Notes: a model not told the origin generated them from the letters alone. DNA of 64,000 bases from Thauera carbonicopians (GCF_025699485.1 NZ_JANUXN010000003.1:1-64000), one strand, 5' to 3'; numbered from the stretch's first letter, positions 48,526 through 57,697 are shown. Program-made: numbers and translations.

Positions 48526-49131
48526 ATGGCTTCGCGCCAGCCGCTGGCATCCAACGACAGACTGATCGCCATCGGTGCGTCGACCGGCGGCACCGAGGCC
48601 ATCCGCGAGGTGCTGGCCGGGTTGCCGACCGGGCTGCCGGGCATCGTCATCACCCAGCACATGCCCGAACGCTTCACCCGTTCCTTTGCCGAGCGCCTCG
48701 ACCGGACCTGCGCCCTGGTGGTCAGGGAGGCGGTGCATGGCGAGCGCATCCTGCCGGGCCATGCCTATGTGGCGCCGGGGCACTCCCATCTTGCGGTCGT
48801 CCGCAGCGGCGGCCATTACCTGGCCGATGTGTCGGGGAGTGCGCCGATCAACCGCCATCGGCCTTCGGTGGATGTGCTGTTCCAGGCGGTCGCCCGGGTG
48901 GCGGGGCGCAATGCGGTCGGCGTGCTGCTGACCGGCATGGGCAAAGATGGCGCAGCCGGCCTGCTCGAGATGCGCCGCGCGGGGGCCTTCACCATCGCGC
49001 AGGACGAGGCTTCGTGCGTGGTGTATGGCATGCCGCGCGAAGCGGCGGAAATCGGCGCGGCCTGCGAAGTGTTGGATCTGCGCGCGATTCCTGCGCGCAT
49101 CGTCGGCGAGCTGCGCCAGACGGTGCGCTGA
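48526..49131 (+). CDS. cheB: CheB-type methylesterase without receiver domain
   Basis: About 201 residues covering only the esterase/deamidase domain: catalytic Ser in [10 protein letters not shown], His in [10 protein letters not shown] and Asp in TGMGKDGA. The usual N-terminal receiver and linker (about 140 residues) are absent, so activity cannot be set by CheA phosphorylation of the same chain. The start at 48526 follows GAGG; an ATG at 48487 inside cheR would add 13 residues. Confidence 0.9.
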   Translation: MASRQPLASNDRLIAIGASTGGTEAIREVLAGLPTGLPGIVITQHMPERFTRSFAERLDRTCALVVREAVHGERILPGHAYVAPGHSHLAVVRSGGHYLADVSGSAPINRHRPSVDVLFQAVARVAGRNAVGVLLTGMGKDGAAGLLEMRRAGAFTIAQDEASCVVYGMPREAAEIGAACEVLDLRAIPARIVGELRQTVR

Positions 49132-49145
49132 GGGGCGGGGCGTTT

Positions 49146-49838
49146 TCAGGGGCAGCCGGTGCAGCCGTCGGTCTGGGCGTTGAGGAAGATCGCCTGATCG
49201 AGATTGGCGCCGCTGAGATCGGCGTTGACCAGCACCGCGCGGGTCAGGATCGCGCCCTGCAGGTTGGCGCCGGCGAGTGAGGCGCCCTTGAGCTTGGCGG
49301 CACGCAGGTTGGCGCGCTGCAGATCGGCCTTGTCCAGCTTCGCGCCTTCGAGCCGGGCGTTGGTCAGGTCGGCGTTTGCCAGCGTGGCGCCGCTGAGATC
49401 GGCCTCGGTCAGTACGGCGTTCTGCAGCACGGCGTTGCGCAGGTCGGCCTCGACCAGCGTGGCATTGGCGGCCCGCGCGTTGCGCAGGTTGATGCGCGCC
49501 ATCGAGGCGCCATTGAAGTTGGTGCCGGTGACGTCGGTGCTGGAAAAGTTCGCCTCGCTCAGCGTCGCGCCGCTGAGGTCCGCGCCCGACAGGTCGGAGC
49601 GGGTGAATTGCGAATTGGCCAGATTGACGCCGGCGAGCTGGGCGCCGTTCAGATTGGCATTGGTGCACAAGGTGCCGCGGCGGATGTCGCAGCCGCCGAC
49701 GCTGCCGGTGCGCTGGGCCTGGGCGGCAAAGGACTGGGCCAGCAGGGCGATGGCGAAGAAGCAGGCGAGAGGCGCATGCAGGTGTGGCCGGTTGAGGTGC
49801 CGCCGGCGCAGGTGTTGGGCTGTTGCGAGCAATTTCAT
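49146..49838 (-). CDS. Secreted pentapeptide-repeat protein
   Basis: About 230 residues. A basic N-terminus and hydrophobic segment (about 22-41, ending SFAAQAQ) suggest export. From about residue 62 to 215 the sequence is built of about 30 A(N/D)LxX pentapeptides (NLNGAQLAGVNLANS onward) that fold as a right-handed quadrilateral beta-helix. Four cysteines flank the helix (GGCDIRRGTLC, DGCTGC), perhaps as disulfide caps. Unlike DNA-mimic Qnr/MfpA proteins it carries a signal peptide. Start uncertain (49838 or 49859). Function unknown; convergent with cheB. Confidence 0.85.
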   Translation of the reverse strand: MKLLATAQHLRRRHLNRPHLHAPLACFFAIALLAQSFAAQAQRTGSVGGCDIRRGTLCTNANLNGAQLAGVNLANSQFTRSDLSGADLSGATLSEANFSSTDVTGTNFNGASMARINLRNARAANATLVEADLRNAVLQNAVLTEADLSGATLANADLTNARLEGAKLDKADLQRANLRAAKLKGASLAGANLQGAILTRAVLVNADLSGANLDQAIFLNAQTDGCTGCP

Positions 49839-49913
49839 CAAAGGGTTCCGCGGGAGCATGGTGCGAGTGGATTGTCGGTGAGCAGGCGCCGGCTGTCACT
49901 CCCGCCGTTGCAC

Positions 49914-50990
49914 TCAGATGGAAATGTGCGGACCGGCGTCGGTGTCGTCCAGCTTGCCGTGGGAGTCGGCGAAGCGTTCGCGAATCCGGATCATTCGAGG
50001 CAGGGCGCGGCGGAAAGGTTCGATCAGGCCGGGATCGAAGCGCGAACCCACTCCCGCTTCGATGTAGGCCACCGCATCCTCGACGCTCCACGTCGGCTTG
50101 TAGGGGCGGCCCGTCAGCAGGGCGTCGAAGACGTCGGCGATCGTGGCGATGCGGGCCAGCAGTGGAATCTCTTCGCCGGCCAGGCCGCGAGGGTAGCCGG
50201 AGCCGTCCCAGTGCTCATGGTGGCAGAGGGCGATCTCGCGCGCGGCAGACAGCAGTTCGTCGCTGTGTGTGCCGATGATTTCCGCGCCGATTGCCGGGTG
50301 GCGCATCATCATGGCCCACTCTTCCTCGTTCAGCGGTCCGTTCTTGAGCAGCACGGTGTCGCGGATGCCGATCTTGCCGATGTCGTGCATCGGCGAGGCG
50401 TGGTACAGCGTCTGCACGACTTTTTCATCCAGTCCGGCCGCCTCGCCGATCAGGCGGCAGTAGTGGCTCATGCGGATGATGTGGTTGCCGGTTTCACCGT
50501 CGCGGAATTCGGCCGCGCGGCCGAGCCGGTGGATGATCTGCTGGCGGGTGTTGAGCAGGTCGAGGGTGCGCGCACGGATCTGGCGGGCGAGTTCGCGGTT
50601 CTGGTCGTAGAGCGCGAGGTGGGTGCGGACGCGGGCCAGCACGATGGCGGGGTTGACGGGCTTGGTGATGTAGTCGACGGCACCGAGCGCGAGGCCGTGG
50701 GCTTCGTCTTCGGTTTCGTTCAGCGCGGTGACGAAGATCACCGGAATGTCGCGGGTTTCCGGGCGCGCCTTCAGGCGCCGGCATACTTCGTGGCCGTCGA
50801 TGTCCGGCATCCGGACGTCGAGCAGGATCAGATCCGGATGCGGTGGCGTGGCGGCGATCTTCAGCGCCCGTTCGCCGCCGAGCGCGACACGGGTGCGATA
50901 GTGCGGCGAGAGAATGTGCCCGAGGATGTCGATGTTGTCCGGCACGTCATCGACCAGGAGAAGAGTGCTTCGCTGGGGGGCTTCGCTCAT
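49914..50990 (-). CDS. Response regulator with HD-GYP phosphodiesterase domain
   Basis: 358 residues: receiver (about 8-125, Asp in LILLDVRMPD, KP in YITKPVNP) and HD-GYP domain (about 150-340) with HDIGK, HHEHWDGSGYP and the D in ATIADVFDAL intact, so cyclic-di-GMP hydrolysis is expected. Its ATG overlaps the stop of the hybrid kinase gene (ATGA on the minus strand), making that kinase its likely partner. Confidence 0.94.
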   Translation of the reverse strand: MSEAPQRSTLLLVDDVPDNIDILGHILSPHYRTRVALGGERALKIAATPPHPDLILLDVRMPDIDGHEVCRRLKARPETRDIPVIFVTALNETEDEAHGLALGAVDYITKPVNPAIVLARVRTHLALYDQNRELARQIRARTLDLLNTRQQIIHRLGRAAEFRDGETGNHIIRMSHYCRLIGEAAGLDEKVVQTLYHASPMHDIGKIGIRDTVLLKNGPLNEEEWAMMMRHPAIGAEIIGTHSDELLSAAREIALCHHEHWDGSGYPRGLAGEEIPLLARIATIADVFDALLTGRPYKPTWSVEDAVAYIEAGVGSRFDPGLIEPFRRALPRMIRIRERFADSHGKLDDTDAGPHISI

Positions 50991-53900
50991 GGCTGGGTTT
51001 TTTCGGGCGTGGGGGGCGGGTCGGCGAGGGCCGGGCAGACCTGGCACAGGGCGCCGAGGCAGTCGAGTGCTTCGTCGAAGCGGTACAGGGCAACGAGTTC
51101 GCGGAGCCGCTCGACCAGGTCCGGCTGCTCCAGCCTGTCGAGCGCGGCGGCGAGGGAGGCGAGGTGGCGGCCGCTCTCGCCGTCGTCCGTGCGCAGCAGG
51201 CGCTCCAGTTGCTGCAGGCCGGTCCGAAGTGCCTCGAGCCAGGCAGGCATCGTGGCGGCTGTCGCATCGGCGGCGGTGTCGGCGGGTGCGCGGCGGGCGA
51301 GCGCTTCCCGGATGTCGCTACCCAGTGTGGCGAGCGCGCCGGCCAGGCCGAGCAGTGCGGCCTCGGCGTCCTGGCCGTTGCGCAGGCGGTTGTCGATGTC
51401 GGCGGCACGGGCGGCGAGGGTTTCTGCGCCGATGTTGCCGGCGAGGCCTTTCAGCGTATGGGCGATGCGCACGGCGGTGTCCCTGTCGCCTGCGGCAAGC
51501 GCTTGTGAAATCCGCGCCGGCGCGTCGGACTGGGTGTCGCAGAAGCGGCGCAGCAAGGTGTGCAGCAGTTCGGCGTCGCCGCCGAGGCGCTGCAGCGCGG
51601 TGTCGAGCCGCAGGCTGGGAATGGCGGGCAGCGTGATGGCATCGCTGCAGGGTTCGGGTGCGCCGCCCGGCAGAGCCGGCTGGCGGGCGCGGGGCTCGAT
51701 CCATCGGTGGAGGCGGATGAAGAGCCGCTGCACGTCGATCGGCTTGGAGATGTGATCGTTCATCCCTGCGGCCAGGCAGCGTTCGCGGTCGCCGCTCATG
51801 GCGTTGGCCGTCATCGCGATGATCGGCAGCCTGGCACAGCCTTCCATCGCGCGGATGCGGCGGGTGGCCTCGAAGCCGTCCATGACCGGCATCTGGCAGT
51901 CCATCAGCACGCCGTCGTAGCGGGTGCGGGCGATCAGTACCAGCGCCTCCGCGCCGTTGTCGGCGACGTCCACATGGATGCCGCTGCGGCCGAGGATGTC
52001 GATGCTCATCTCCTGGTTCACGGTGTTGTCCTCGACCAGCAGCAGACGGGCGCCGCGGAGTGCGCGCTGGGCTTCGATAAAGTCGGCCTGCATCACCTTC
52101 TTGCGCGGCCGGCGCGTGTCTGCTGCGCCGAAGGCAGCGAGAATGCCGTCGAGCAGCGTGGAGGGGGTGACGGGCTTCTCCAGCAGGCCGGCGACCGGCA
52201 GATCGCCGAGGCGTTCGTGCAGTTCGTCCCGGCTGAATGCAGTCACCATGACGAAGCAGGGCGTCTCGTCGATGCCGGGATGGGCACGGATCTGGCGGAT
52301 GGCTTCGATGCCGCTGGTGTCGGGCATCATCCAGTCCATCAGTACCAGCCGGTAGGGCCGGCCTGCCGCGCAGGCGTCTTCGAGCATCGCCATTGCGCTG
52401 GCGGCGTCGGCAGCGGTGTCGGCATGGAATTTCAGCGCATGGAGCATGCCTCGCAGGATGTTCCGTGCATTGGGGTTGTCGTCCACGACCAGCACGCGCA
52501 TGCCGAGGATGTCCCTGCTGCCGATCTCGAGCCTGCGTTGCCGGTTCTGCAGCCGGAAGGGGGCGCGGAAATGGAAGGTGCTGCCGACGCCCGGTTCGGA
52601 GTCGACGCCGAGCTCGCCGCCCATCAGCTCCACCAGACGCTTGCAGATCACCAGCCCCAGGCCGGTGCCGCCATACTTGCGCGAGGTGGATGAATCGGCC
52701 TGGGTGAAGGCCTGGAACAGGCGCTGGCGCTGTTCCTCGTCGATGCCGATGCCGGTATCGCGGACGGCGAAGCAGAGCCAGACGCTGTCGTCCAGGGTCC
52801 GTTCCCGGCGGATAGTGATGGTGATCTCGCCCTGCGTGGTGAACTTGAGCGCATTGCCAAGCAGGTTGTTGAGCACCTGCCCGAGCCGCAGCGGGTCGCC
52901 GCGCAGGCTGGTCGGCACGTCGACGCCGATGTCGAACAGCAGCTCCAGGCCGCGCTCCTGTGCTCTGGCGGTGCCGAGGTCGGCAAGATTGGCGAGCACG
53001 TCGTCGAGGAAGAAGTCGATCTCCTCGAACTGCAGTTTGCCCGCCTCGATCTTCGAGAAGTCGAGGATGTCGTTGATGATGCCGAGCAGGGTTGCCGAGG
53101 CCGCATGGATTTTCTCGAGGTAGTTGCGCTGGCGCGGACTCAGCGGGCTGTCGAGGGCGAGGTGCGCCATGCCCATGATGACGTTCATCGGCGTACGGAT
53201 CTCGTGGCTCATGTTGGCGAGGAAGCCGGACTTGAGCCGTGTCGCTTCCTCCGCCATCAGCTTGGCTTCCATTTGTGCCTGTTCGGCCTGCTTCTGCGCG
53301 CTGATGTCGATCAGCGCGCCCACCAGGCCGGCGGTCTTGCCGTCGCTGCCGCGGTGGCCGCTCAGGCTGTAGAGCACGTCGTGCACCTTGCCGTCGGCGT
53401 AGGGCAGGCGCATTTCGGCGGTGAAGGTGCCGCCCTCGCGCAGCACGCGCTCGTTGGCTTCGTGGTAGATCAGGCGGTCCTCGGCAGGTACCTGCATGAA
53501 CTGCAGCACGCTCTTGCCCAGCAGCGTTTCCCGTTCTATGCCGAACGCATCGAGGAAGGCCTGGTTGAAGCCGAGGTAGCGGCCCTCGCCGTCCTTGAAG
53601 AACATCGGATGCGGCAGGGTGTTGAGCAGCGCGCGCTGGAAGGTGAGCTGGTCGGCAATGGTCTGCTCGTAGGTTTTGTGCTGGGTGACGTCGCGCACCG
53701 TCACGCAGGTGCAGGCCGGCCCGCCACCCTGGTCGGGCAAATGGGTGAGACCGAGTTCGACGGGAAATTCACTGCCGTCGCGCCGGGCCGCACGGAAGCT
53801 GCCCGGGGCCTTGCCGAGATGGAGATGGCCGTCGGCGCAGTTGTTGAAGTGCGCCCGCATGGCGGCATGCCGCGGGCGGACGTCCGCGGGGACGAGTTCG

Positions 53901-54319
53901 TCCACGCCGAGGCCGACCAGGCTGCCGGCCGGATAGCCGAACAGCTCGTGCGCCTTCGGGTTTGCGATGATGATGGTGCCGCCGGCATCGACGATGAGCA
54001 TGCCGTCCGGCGAAAACTCGATGATCTGGCGATACCAGGTTTCGGCAGGGCCGAGTCGTTCGCGCTCGGCGTCGATGCTGCGGACGGCGTGGCGATGGAA
54101 AACCTGCATCAGCGCTGCGACTGCGGCGATGCCGGCCAGGACCAGGGCGGCCGAAGCGGGTACGCCGTACTGCCCATGCGCAAGCAGGAAACCCAGCAGC
54201 ACGCTCGATACCGCCGCCGTCAACAGAACGGCCAGTCCTCCGGTGAATCTCGAGCGATCGCGTATGGGTTTCAATGTGGCGTTCTGGTCCATGACAAAGT
54301 ATTGCGGGGCTGCGGCCAT
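50987..54319 (-). CDS. Hybrid sensor histidine kinase (PAS-PAS-HisKA-HATPase-REC-REC-Hpt)
   Basis: About 1110 residues. Two membrane helices (about 25-70) lead two PAS domains (about 92-210 and 225-340), HisKA (NMSHEIRTPMNVIMGM), HATPase (NALKFTTQGE, DTGIGIDEEQ, GTGLGLVICKRLVELMGG), two receivers (LVLMDWMMPDTSG and DGVLMDCQMPVMDG) and a C-terminal Hpt domain (AHTLKGLAGNIGA). This is a complete phosphorelay in one chain. Start is uncertain (54292, 54319, 54355). Coupled to the HD-GYP regulator downstream, pointing to control of cyclic-di-GMP. Confidence 0.92.
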   Translation of the reverse strand: MAAAPQYFVMDQNATLKPIRDRSRFTGGLAVLLTAAVSSVLLGFLLAHGQYGVPASAALVLAGIAAVAALMQVFHRHAVRSIDAERERLGPAETWYRQIIEFSPDGMLIVDAGGTIIIANPKAHELFGYPAGSLVGLGVDELVPADVRPRHAAMRAHFNNCADGHLHLGKAPGSFRAARRDGSEFPVELGLTHLPDQGGGPACTCVTVRDVTQHKTYEQTIADQLTFQRALLNTLPHPMFFKDGEGRYLGFNQAFLDAFGIERETLLGKSVLQFMQVPAEDRLIYHEANERVLREGGTFTAEMRLPYADGKVHDVLYSLSGHRGSDGKTAGLVGALIDISAQKQAEQAQMEAKLMAEEATRLKSGFLANMSHEIRTPMNVIMGMAHLALDSPLSPRQRNYLEKIHAASATLLGIINDILDFSKIEAGKLQFEEIDFFLDDVLANLADLGTARAQERGLELLFDIGVDVPTSLRGDPLRLGQVLNNLLGNALKFTTQGEITITIRRERTLDDSVWLCFAVRDTGIGIDEEQRQRLFQAFTQADSSTSRKYGGTGLGLVICKRLVELMGGELGVDSEPGVGSTFHFRAPFRLQNRQRRLEIGSRDILGMRVLVVDDNPNARNILRGMLHALKFHADTAADAASAMAMLEDACAAGRPYRLVLMDWMMPDTSGIEAIRQIRAHPGIDETPCFVMVTAFSRDELHERLGDLPVAGLLEKPVTPSTLLDGILAAFGAADTRRPRKKVMQADFIEAQRALRGARLLLVEDNTVNQEMSIDILGRSGIHVDVADNGAEALVLIARTRYDGVLMDCQMPVMDGFEATRRIRAMEGCARLPIIAMTANAMSGDRERCLAAGMNDHISKPIDVQRLFIRLHRWIEPRARQPALPGGAPEPCSDAITLPAIPSLRLDTALQRLGGDAELLHTLLRRFCDTQSDAPARISQALAAGDRDTAVRIAHTLKGLAGNIGAETLAARAADIDNRLRNGQDAEAALLGLAGALATLGSDIREALARRAPADTAADATAATMPAWLEALRTGLQQLERLLRTDDGESGRHLASLAAALDRLEQPDLVERLRELVALYRFDEALDCLGALCQVCPALADPPPTPEKTQP

Positions 54320-54531
54320 CCCGGTGTTCGCCCAAGTCTTGCAGGCGTCAGGCATGCGCATGGTTCCGGCCGTTTCGCAATGAGGCTCGTTCGCGGATGA
54401 ATGCCCAATGTGGGGAGTGTAGTATGCAGGCGTCCTGCTTGCCATCCCTGGACCGGTTTCGGCGCGCCGGCCGGGCGGCATCCGGTGCCCGTTCGGCTAG
54501 AATGGCCGGCCGCCGTGCCCTCGCCGAACCG

Positions 54532-56523
54532 ATGTCCGCCCTCCTCAACGCGCCGCAGCGCGAAGCAATCCGCTATCTCGATGGCCCCTGCCTGGTGCTG
54601 GCGGGTGCGGGCAGCGGCAAGACGCGGGTGATCACCCACAAGATCGCCCACCTGATCGACGAGTGCGGGCTGAGTCCCGCCAACATCGCCGCGATCACCT
54701 TCACCAACAAGGCGGCGAAGGAAATGCAGGAGCGCGTCGCCCACCTGATGGGCGGGCGGGCGCCGAAGGGCCTGACCGTGTGCACCTTCCACGCCCTGGG
54801 CGTGCGCATCATCCGCCAGGAAGCCGTGCATTGCGGCCTGAAGCCGCAGTTCTCCATCCTCGATGCGTCCGACACGGTGCAGATCGTCGCCGACGTCGCC
54901 GGCGACAGCGACAAGGGCATCGCCAAGCAGATGCAGTGGCAGATCTCGTCGTGGAAGAACGCGATGATCACCCCCGAGGAGGCGGCGCAGCTTGCCGACA
55001 ACGAGATCGCCTCGGTCGCGGCGAAGCTGTACAAGGAATACGAGCGCACCCTGCGTGCCTACCAGGCGGTGGATTTCGACGACCTGATCTCGCTGCCGGT
55101 GCGCCTGTTCGACGAGCACCCCGAAGTGCGCGAACGCTGGCAGAACCGGCTGCGCTACCTGCTGGTGGATGAATACCAGGATACCAACCGTGCCCAGTAC
55201 CGGCTGTTGCGCCTGCTGTCGGGCGTGCGCGGCGCCTTCACCGCGGTGGGCGACGACGACCAGGCCATCTATGCCTGGCGCGGCGCCGACGTGGAGAACC
55301 TGCGCCTGCTGCAGCAGGACTATCCGAAGCTGAAGGTCATCAAGCTCGAACAGAACTACCGCTCCTCGCGCCGCATCCTCGAAGCTGCCAACACCGTCAT
55401 CGCCAACAACGAGAAGCTGTTCGAAAAGCGCCTGTGGTCCGAGCACGGCATCGGCGAGCAGATCGTCGTCACCAACTGCCGCGACGCCGAGCACGAGGCC
55501 GAATGGGTGGCGACCAAGCTGTCGGCGCACAAGTTCGAGAATCGCACCCAGTTCAAGGACTACGCGATCCTGTACCGCGGCAACCACCAGGCCCGCATCA
55601 TCGAGCAGCAGTTGCGCAACAACCGCATTCCCTACGTGATGTCGGGCGGGCAGAGCTTCTTCGACAAGGCCGAGATCCGCGACCTGATCGCCTACCTGCG
55701 GCTGATGGTCAACGAGGACGATGACCTCGCCTTCATCCGCGCCATCACCACGCCGCGCCGTGGCGTCGGCGCGGCCACGCTCGAAGCGCTCGGCGCCTAT
55801 GCCGGCCAGCGCCACGTCAGTCTGTTCGCCGCGGTGTTCGAGGAAGGGCTGACCCAGCACCTGAACGCCAAGCAGCTCGGCGGCGTGCAGGAGTTCGCCG
55901 GCTTCATCAACCGCCTGCAATACCGCGCTCCGCGCGAAGCCGCTGCGCAGCTGCTGGAAGACCTGCTCGGTGCCATCGGCTACGAAGCCTGGCTGTTCGA
56001 ACATTGCGACACGCGCGAGGCAGAGTCGAAATGGAGCAACGTGCGCGACTTCGTCGGCTGGCTGGGCAGGAAGGGCGAGGAGGACGGCAAGAATCTGATC
56101 GAGCTGACCCAGACCATCGCGCTGATGTCCATGCTCGACAAGGAAGACCCGGATTTCGACGGCGTGCAGCTGGCCACGCTGCACGCCTCCAAGGGGCTGG
56201 AGTTCCCGCACGTGTTCCTGATCGGCGTCGAGGAAGGTCTGCTGCCGCACCAGAGCAGCATCGACGAGGACAAGATCGAGGAGGAGCGCAGGCTGATGTA
56301 CGTCGGCATCACCCGCGCCCAGCGCAGCCTCAACATCACCTGGTGCGAGCGGCGCAAGTCCGGACGTGAATTCCGCCCCTGCGAGCCGAGCCGCTTCATC
56401 GCCGAGATGGGCGACGACGTTCGCGTCAATGACCGCAGGACCGCGGCGCCGGTGTCGAAGGAAGAAGGCAAGGCGCGGCTGGCGAACTTGCGGGCGATGT
56501 TCGAATCGCGGGCGAAGGACTGA
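54532..56523 (+). CDS. rep: ATP-dependent DNA helicase Rep (UvrD family)
   Basis: 663 residues, close to E. coli Rep (673). Superfamily 1 motifs: LAGAGSGKT (23-31), TFTNKAAKEM, LLVDEYQDTN (about 211-220), VGDDDQAIYAWRGA, LEQNYRSS, TLHASKGLEFPHVFL and EERRLMYVGITRA. It clears replication blocks. The start at 54532 is chosen from the family N-terminus (xxLNAPQREAI); earlier in-frame ATGs add non-conserved residues. Divergent from the hybrid kinase. Confidence 0.95.
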   Translation: MSALLNAPQREAIRYLDGPCLVLAGAGSGKTRVITHKIAHLIDECGLSPANIAAITFTNKAAKEMQERVAHLMGGRAPKGLTVCTFHALGVRIIRQEAVHCGLKPQFSILDASDTVQIVADVAGDSDKGIAKQMQWQISSWKNAMITPEEAAQLADNEIASVAAKLYKEYERTLRAYQAVDFDDLISLPVRLFDEHPEVRERWQNRLRYLLVDEYQDTNRAQYRLLRLLSGVRGAFTAVGDDDQAIYAWRGADVENLRLLQQDYPKLKVIKLEQNYRSSRRILEAANTVIANNEKLFEKRLWSEHGIGEQIVVTNCRDAEHEAEWVATKLSAHKFENRTQFKDYAILYRGNHQARIIEQQLRNNRIPYVMSGGQSFFDKAEIRDLIAYLRLMVNEDDDLAFIRAITTPRRGVGAATLEALGAYAGQRHVSLFAAVFEEGLTQHLNAKQLGGVQEFAGFINRLQYRAPREAAAQLLEDLLGAIGYEAWLFEHCDTREAESKWSNVRDFVGWLGRKGEEDGKNLIELTQTIALMSMLDKEDPDFDGVQLATLHASKGLEFPHVFLIGVEEGLLPHQSSIDEDKIEEERRLMYVGITRAQRSLNITWCERRKSGREFRPCEPSRFIAEMGDDVRVNDRRTAAPVSKEEGKARLANLRAMFESRAKD

Positions 56524-56555
56524 TGGCGGATGCTGCGGCTCACGGCGGACATGAA

Positions 56556-56577
56556 AAAGGCAGCCGCAGCTGCCTTT
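56556..56577. terminator. Bidirectional terminator between rep and cytochrome c
   Basis: AAAGGCAGC and GCTGCCTTT (arms 56556-56564 and 56569-56577) around a CGCA loop, with A-run before and T-run after, between convergent genes. Confidence 0.7.
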
Positions 56578-56617
56578 CCGGAGTGCGTGCTGCCCTGGCG
56601 GGCAGCACGAGCGAAAT

Positions 56618-57055
56618 TTACTCGACCGGGGGTTCGGTGTAGCTCGCGCCGGCGCTGTTGGCCAGGAAGGCTACCGCGCGGCTCACCTCGGTGTCGGTCA
56701 GGTCGCTGCCGCCGCCGCGCGGGGGCATCGCACCCTTGCCGGCGATGGCCGAAGCGGTCAGGCCGTTGTGGCCCAGCGCCAGGCGGGGACCCCAGCCTGC
56801 TGCGTCACCCGTCTTCGGCGCACCGACCAGGCCGGCTTCGTGGCACGCAGCACAGGTCGCCTTGTAGATCTGCTCGCCAGTGCGGGAACCCGGCGCGATC
56901 TTCACCGCCTGGATCTCCACGCGGGCGACCGGCTGGATCAAGGTGGCGGTCAGTTCCGGGTCGACCGAACTTTGATTGCCACAGCCGGCCAGCCCGGCGG
57001 CTGCGATCATGACGACAGGCATTGCGAAGCGGGTGAGAGCGCGATGGTTCGACAT
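56618..57055 (-). CDS. Lipidated cytochrome c (c5 type)
   Basis: 145 residues. Lipobox LAGC gives lipid attachment at Cys25. The heme site CAACH is at 68-72 and the distal Met near 110 (KGAMPPRGG), the arrangement of cytochrome c5/class I domains (GEQIYKATCAACHEAGL, TDTEVSRAVAFLANSAGA). Probably anchored in the membrane as a small electron carrier in respiration. Single gene, opposite to the tRNA downstream. Confidence 0.9.
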   Translation of the reverse strand: MSNHRALTRFAMPVVMIAAAGLAGCGNQSSVDPELTATLIQPVARVEIQAVKIAPGSRTGEQIYKATCAACHEAGLVGAPKTGDAAGWGPRLALGHNGLTASAIAGKGAMPPRGGGSDLTDTEVSRAVAFLANSAGASYTEPPVE

Positions 57056-57137
57056 GCTCGGGTCCTTTGACTTGTGTTATGGCGCAAGGCGAAAGCACGG
57101 ATTATAGCCATGTAAAAACCATTGTGGCAGCGCGGCA

Positions 57138-57166
57138 TGGACTTCGCGGACAAACACGGCTATGCT
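57138..57166 (+). promoter_or_regulatory. Candidate promoter of tRNA-Arg
   Basis: TGGACT (57138-57143) and TATGCT (57161-57166), 17 bp apart, end about 38 bp before the mature tRNA. Confidence 0.4.
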
Positions 57167-57204
57167 TGCGACCCTTGTGCGGGTACCGATCCGCGCAAGC
57201 CCCC

Positions 57205-57281
57205 GCGCCCGTAGCTCAGCTGGATAGAGTACTGCCCTCCGAAGGCAGGGGTCGGACGTTCGAATCGTCTCGGGCGCGCCA
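57205..57281 (+). tRNA. tRNA-Arg (anticodon CCG)
   Basis: Acceptor GCGCCCG (57205-57211) pairs with CGGGCGC (57271-57277), then discriminator G and encoded CCA. The D arm GCTCAGCTGGATAGAGT, the anticodon stem CTGCC/GGCAG with loop CTCCGAA (anticodon CCG at 57239-57241, reads CGG) and the T arm with GTTCGAAT are intact. It forms the left boundary of the filamentous prophage and is a likely integration site. Confidence 0.96.
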
Positions 57282-57566
57282 CATTGAAGCCGTTGATTTC
57301 CTCGCGAAGTCGGCGGCTTTTTGCATCCAGAAGGCGCGTTTGCTGTCGTCTTTCTCTCGCTCGGCGTTCGCCTGGGCGATCACGATCATTTCATTGATGC
57401 CGAGCAGTTCGGCTACACGCGCGGCGGTGTAGTCGTCCATCGTCCTTTTCTTCGTACGGTACTGGCTGATTTGAGCGGTGGAGCATCCGACTAGGCGGGC
57501 GAGTTCTCCATCGGTGGCTAACCCGTATTGGGTTTTCGTTTCGTCAAGCATTTCTAGAGTGTTCAT
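57216..57566 (-). CDS. Prophage repressor-like HTH protein (DUF3693 type)
   Basis: 116 residues as read; the phage-coded part is about 92. Helix-turn-helix YGLATDGELARLVGCSTAQISQYRTKKRTM (about 14-43) then YTAARVAELLGINEMIVIAQANAEREKD resembles DUF3693 proteins of filamentous phages. GAAGGAGG precedes the ATG. The last about 24 residues (from MWRARDDSNVRPL) are a translation of the tRNA-Arg gene, because the frame crosses the junction and finds its first stop inside the tRNA at 57216. The true phage stop was probably lost on integration. It should bind the CTAAC/GTTAG sites just upstream. Confidence 0.8.
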   Translation of the reverse strand: MNTLEMLDETKTQYGLATDGELARLVGCSTAQISQYRTKKRTMDDYTAARVAELLGINEMIVIAQANAEREKDDSKRAFWMQKAADFARKSTASMWRARDDSNVRPLPSEGSTLSS

Positions 57567-57580
57567 ATCGGTTTCCTCCT

Positions 57581-57664
57581 TCAACGGGCGTTAGTGTCGG
57601 CGCTTTGCTAACACTTGACAACTAACGTCTGTTAGTTCATGTTTCGCTTGCTAACAAATGTTAG
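57581..57664. promoter_or_regulatory. Four-site operator array CTAAC-N4-GTTAG in the repressor/ssb switch
   Basis: Two perfect palindromes lie at 57620-57637 (AACTAAC-GTCT-GTTAGTT) and 57651-57664 (CTAAC-AAAT-GTTAG). Two sites with one good arm lie at 57581-57594 (right arm GTTAG) and 57608-57621 (left arm CTAAC). The perfect -35 hexamer TTGACA (57615-57620) for rightward transcription lies within the array. This is the expected layout of a lysogeny switch controlled by the leftward HTH protein. Confidence 0.75.
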
Positions 57665-57697
57665 TGATGAACATGACAAGTCATTGGAGGTAGCAAC

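Noticed and set aside
49200..49640. Regular 15-bp periodicity resembling a repeat array or CRISPR
   Set aside because: It is the codon pattern of pentapeptide repeats; units are degenerate and there are no spacers.
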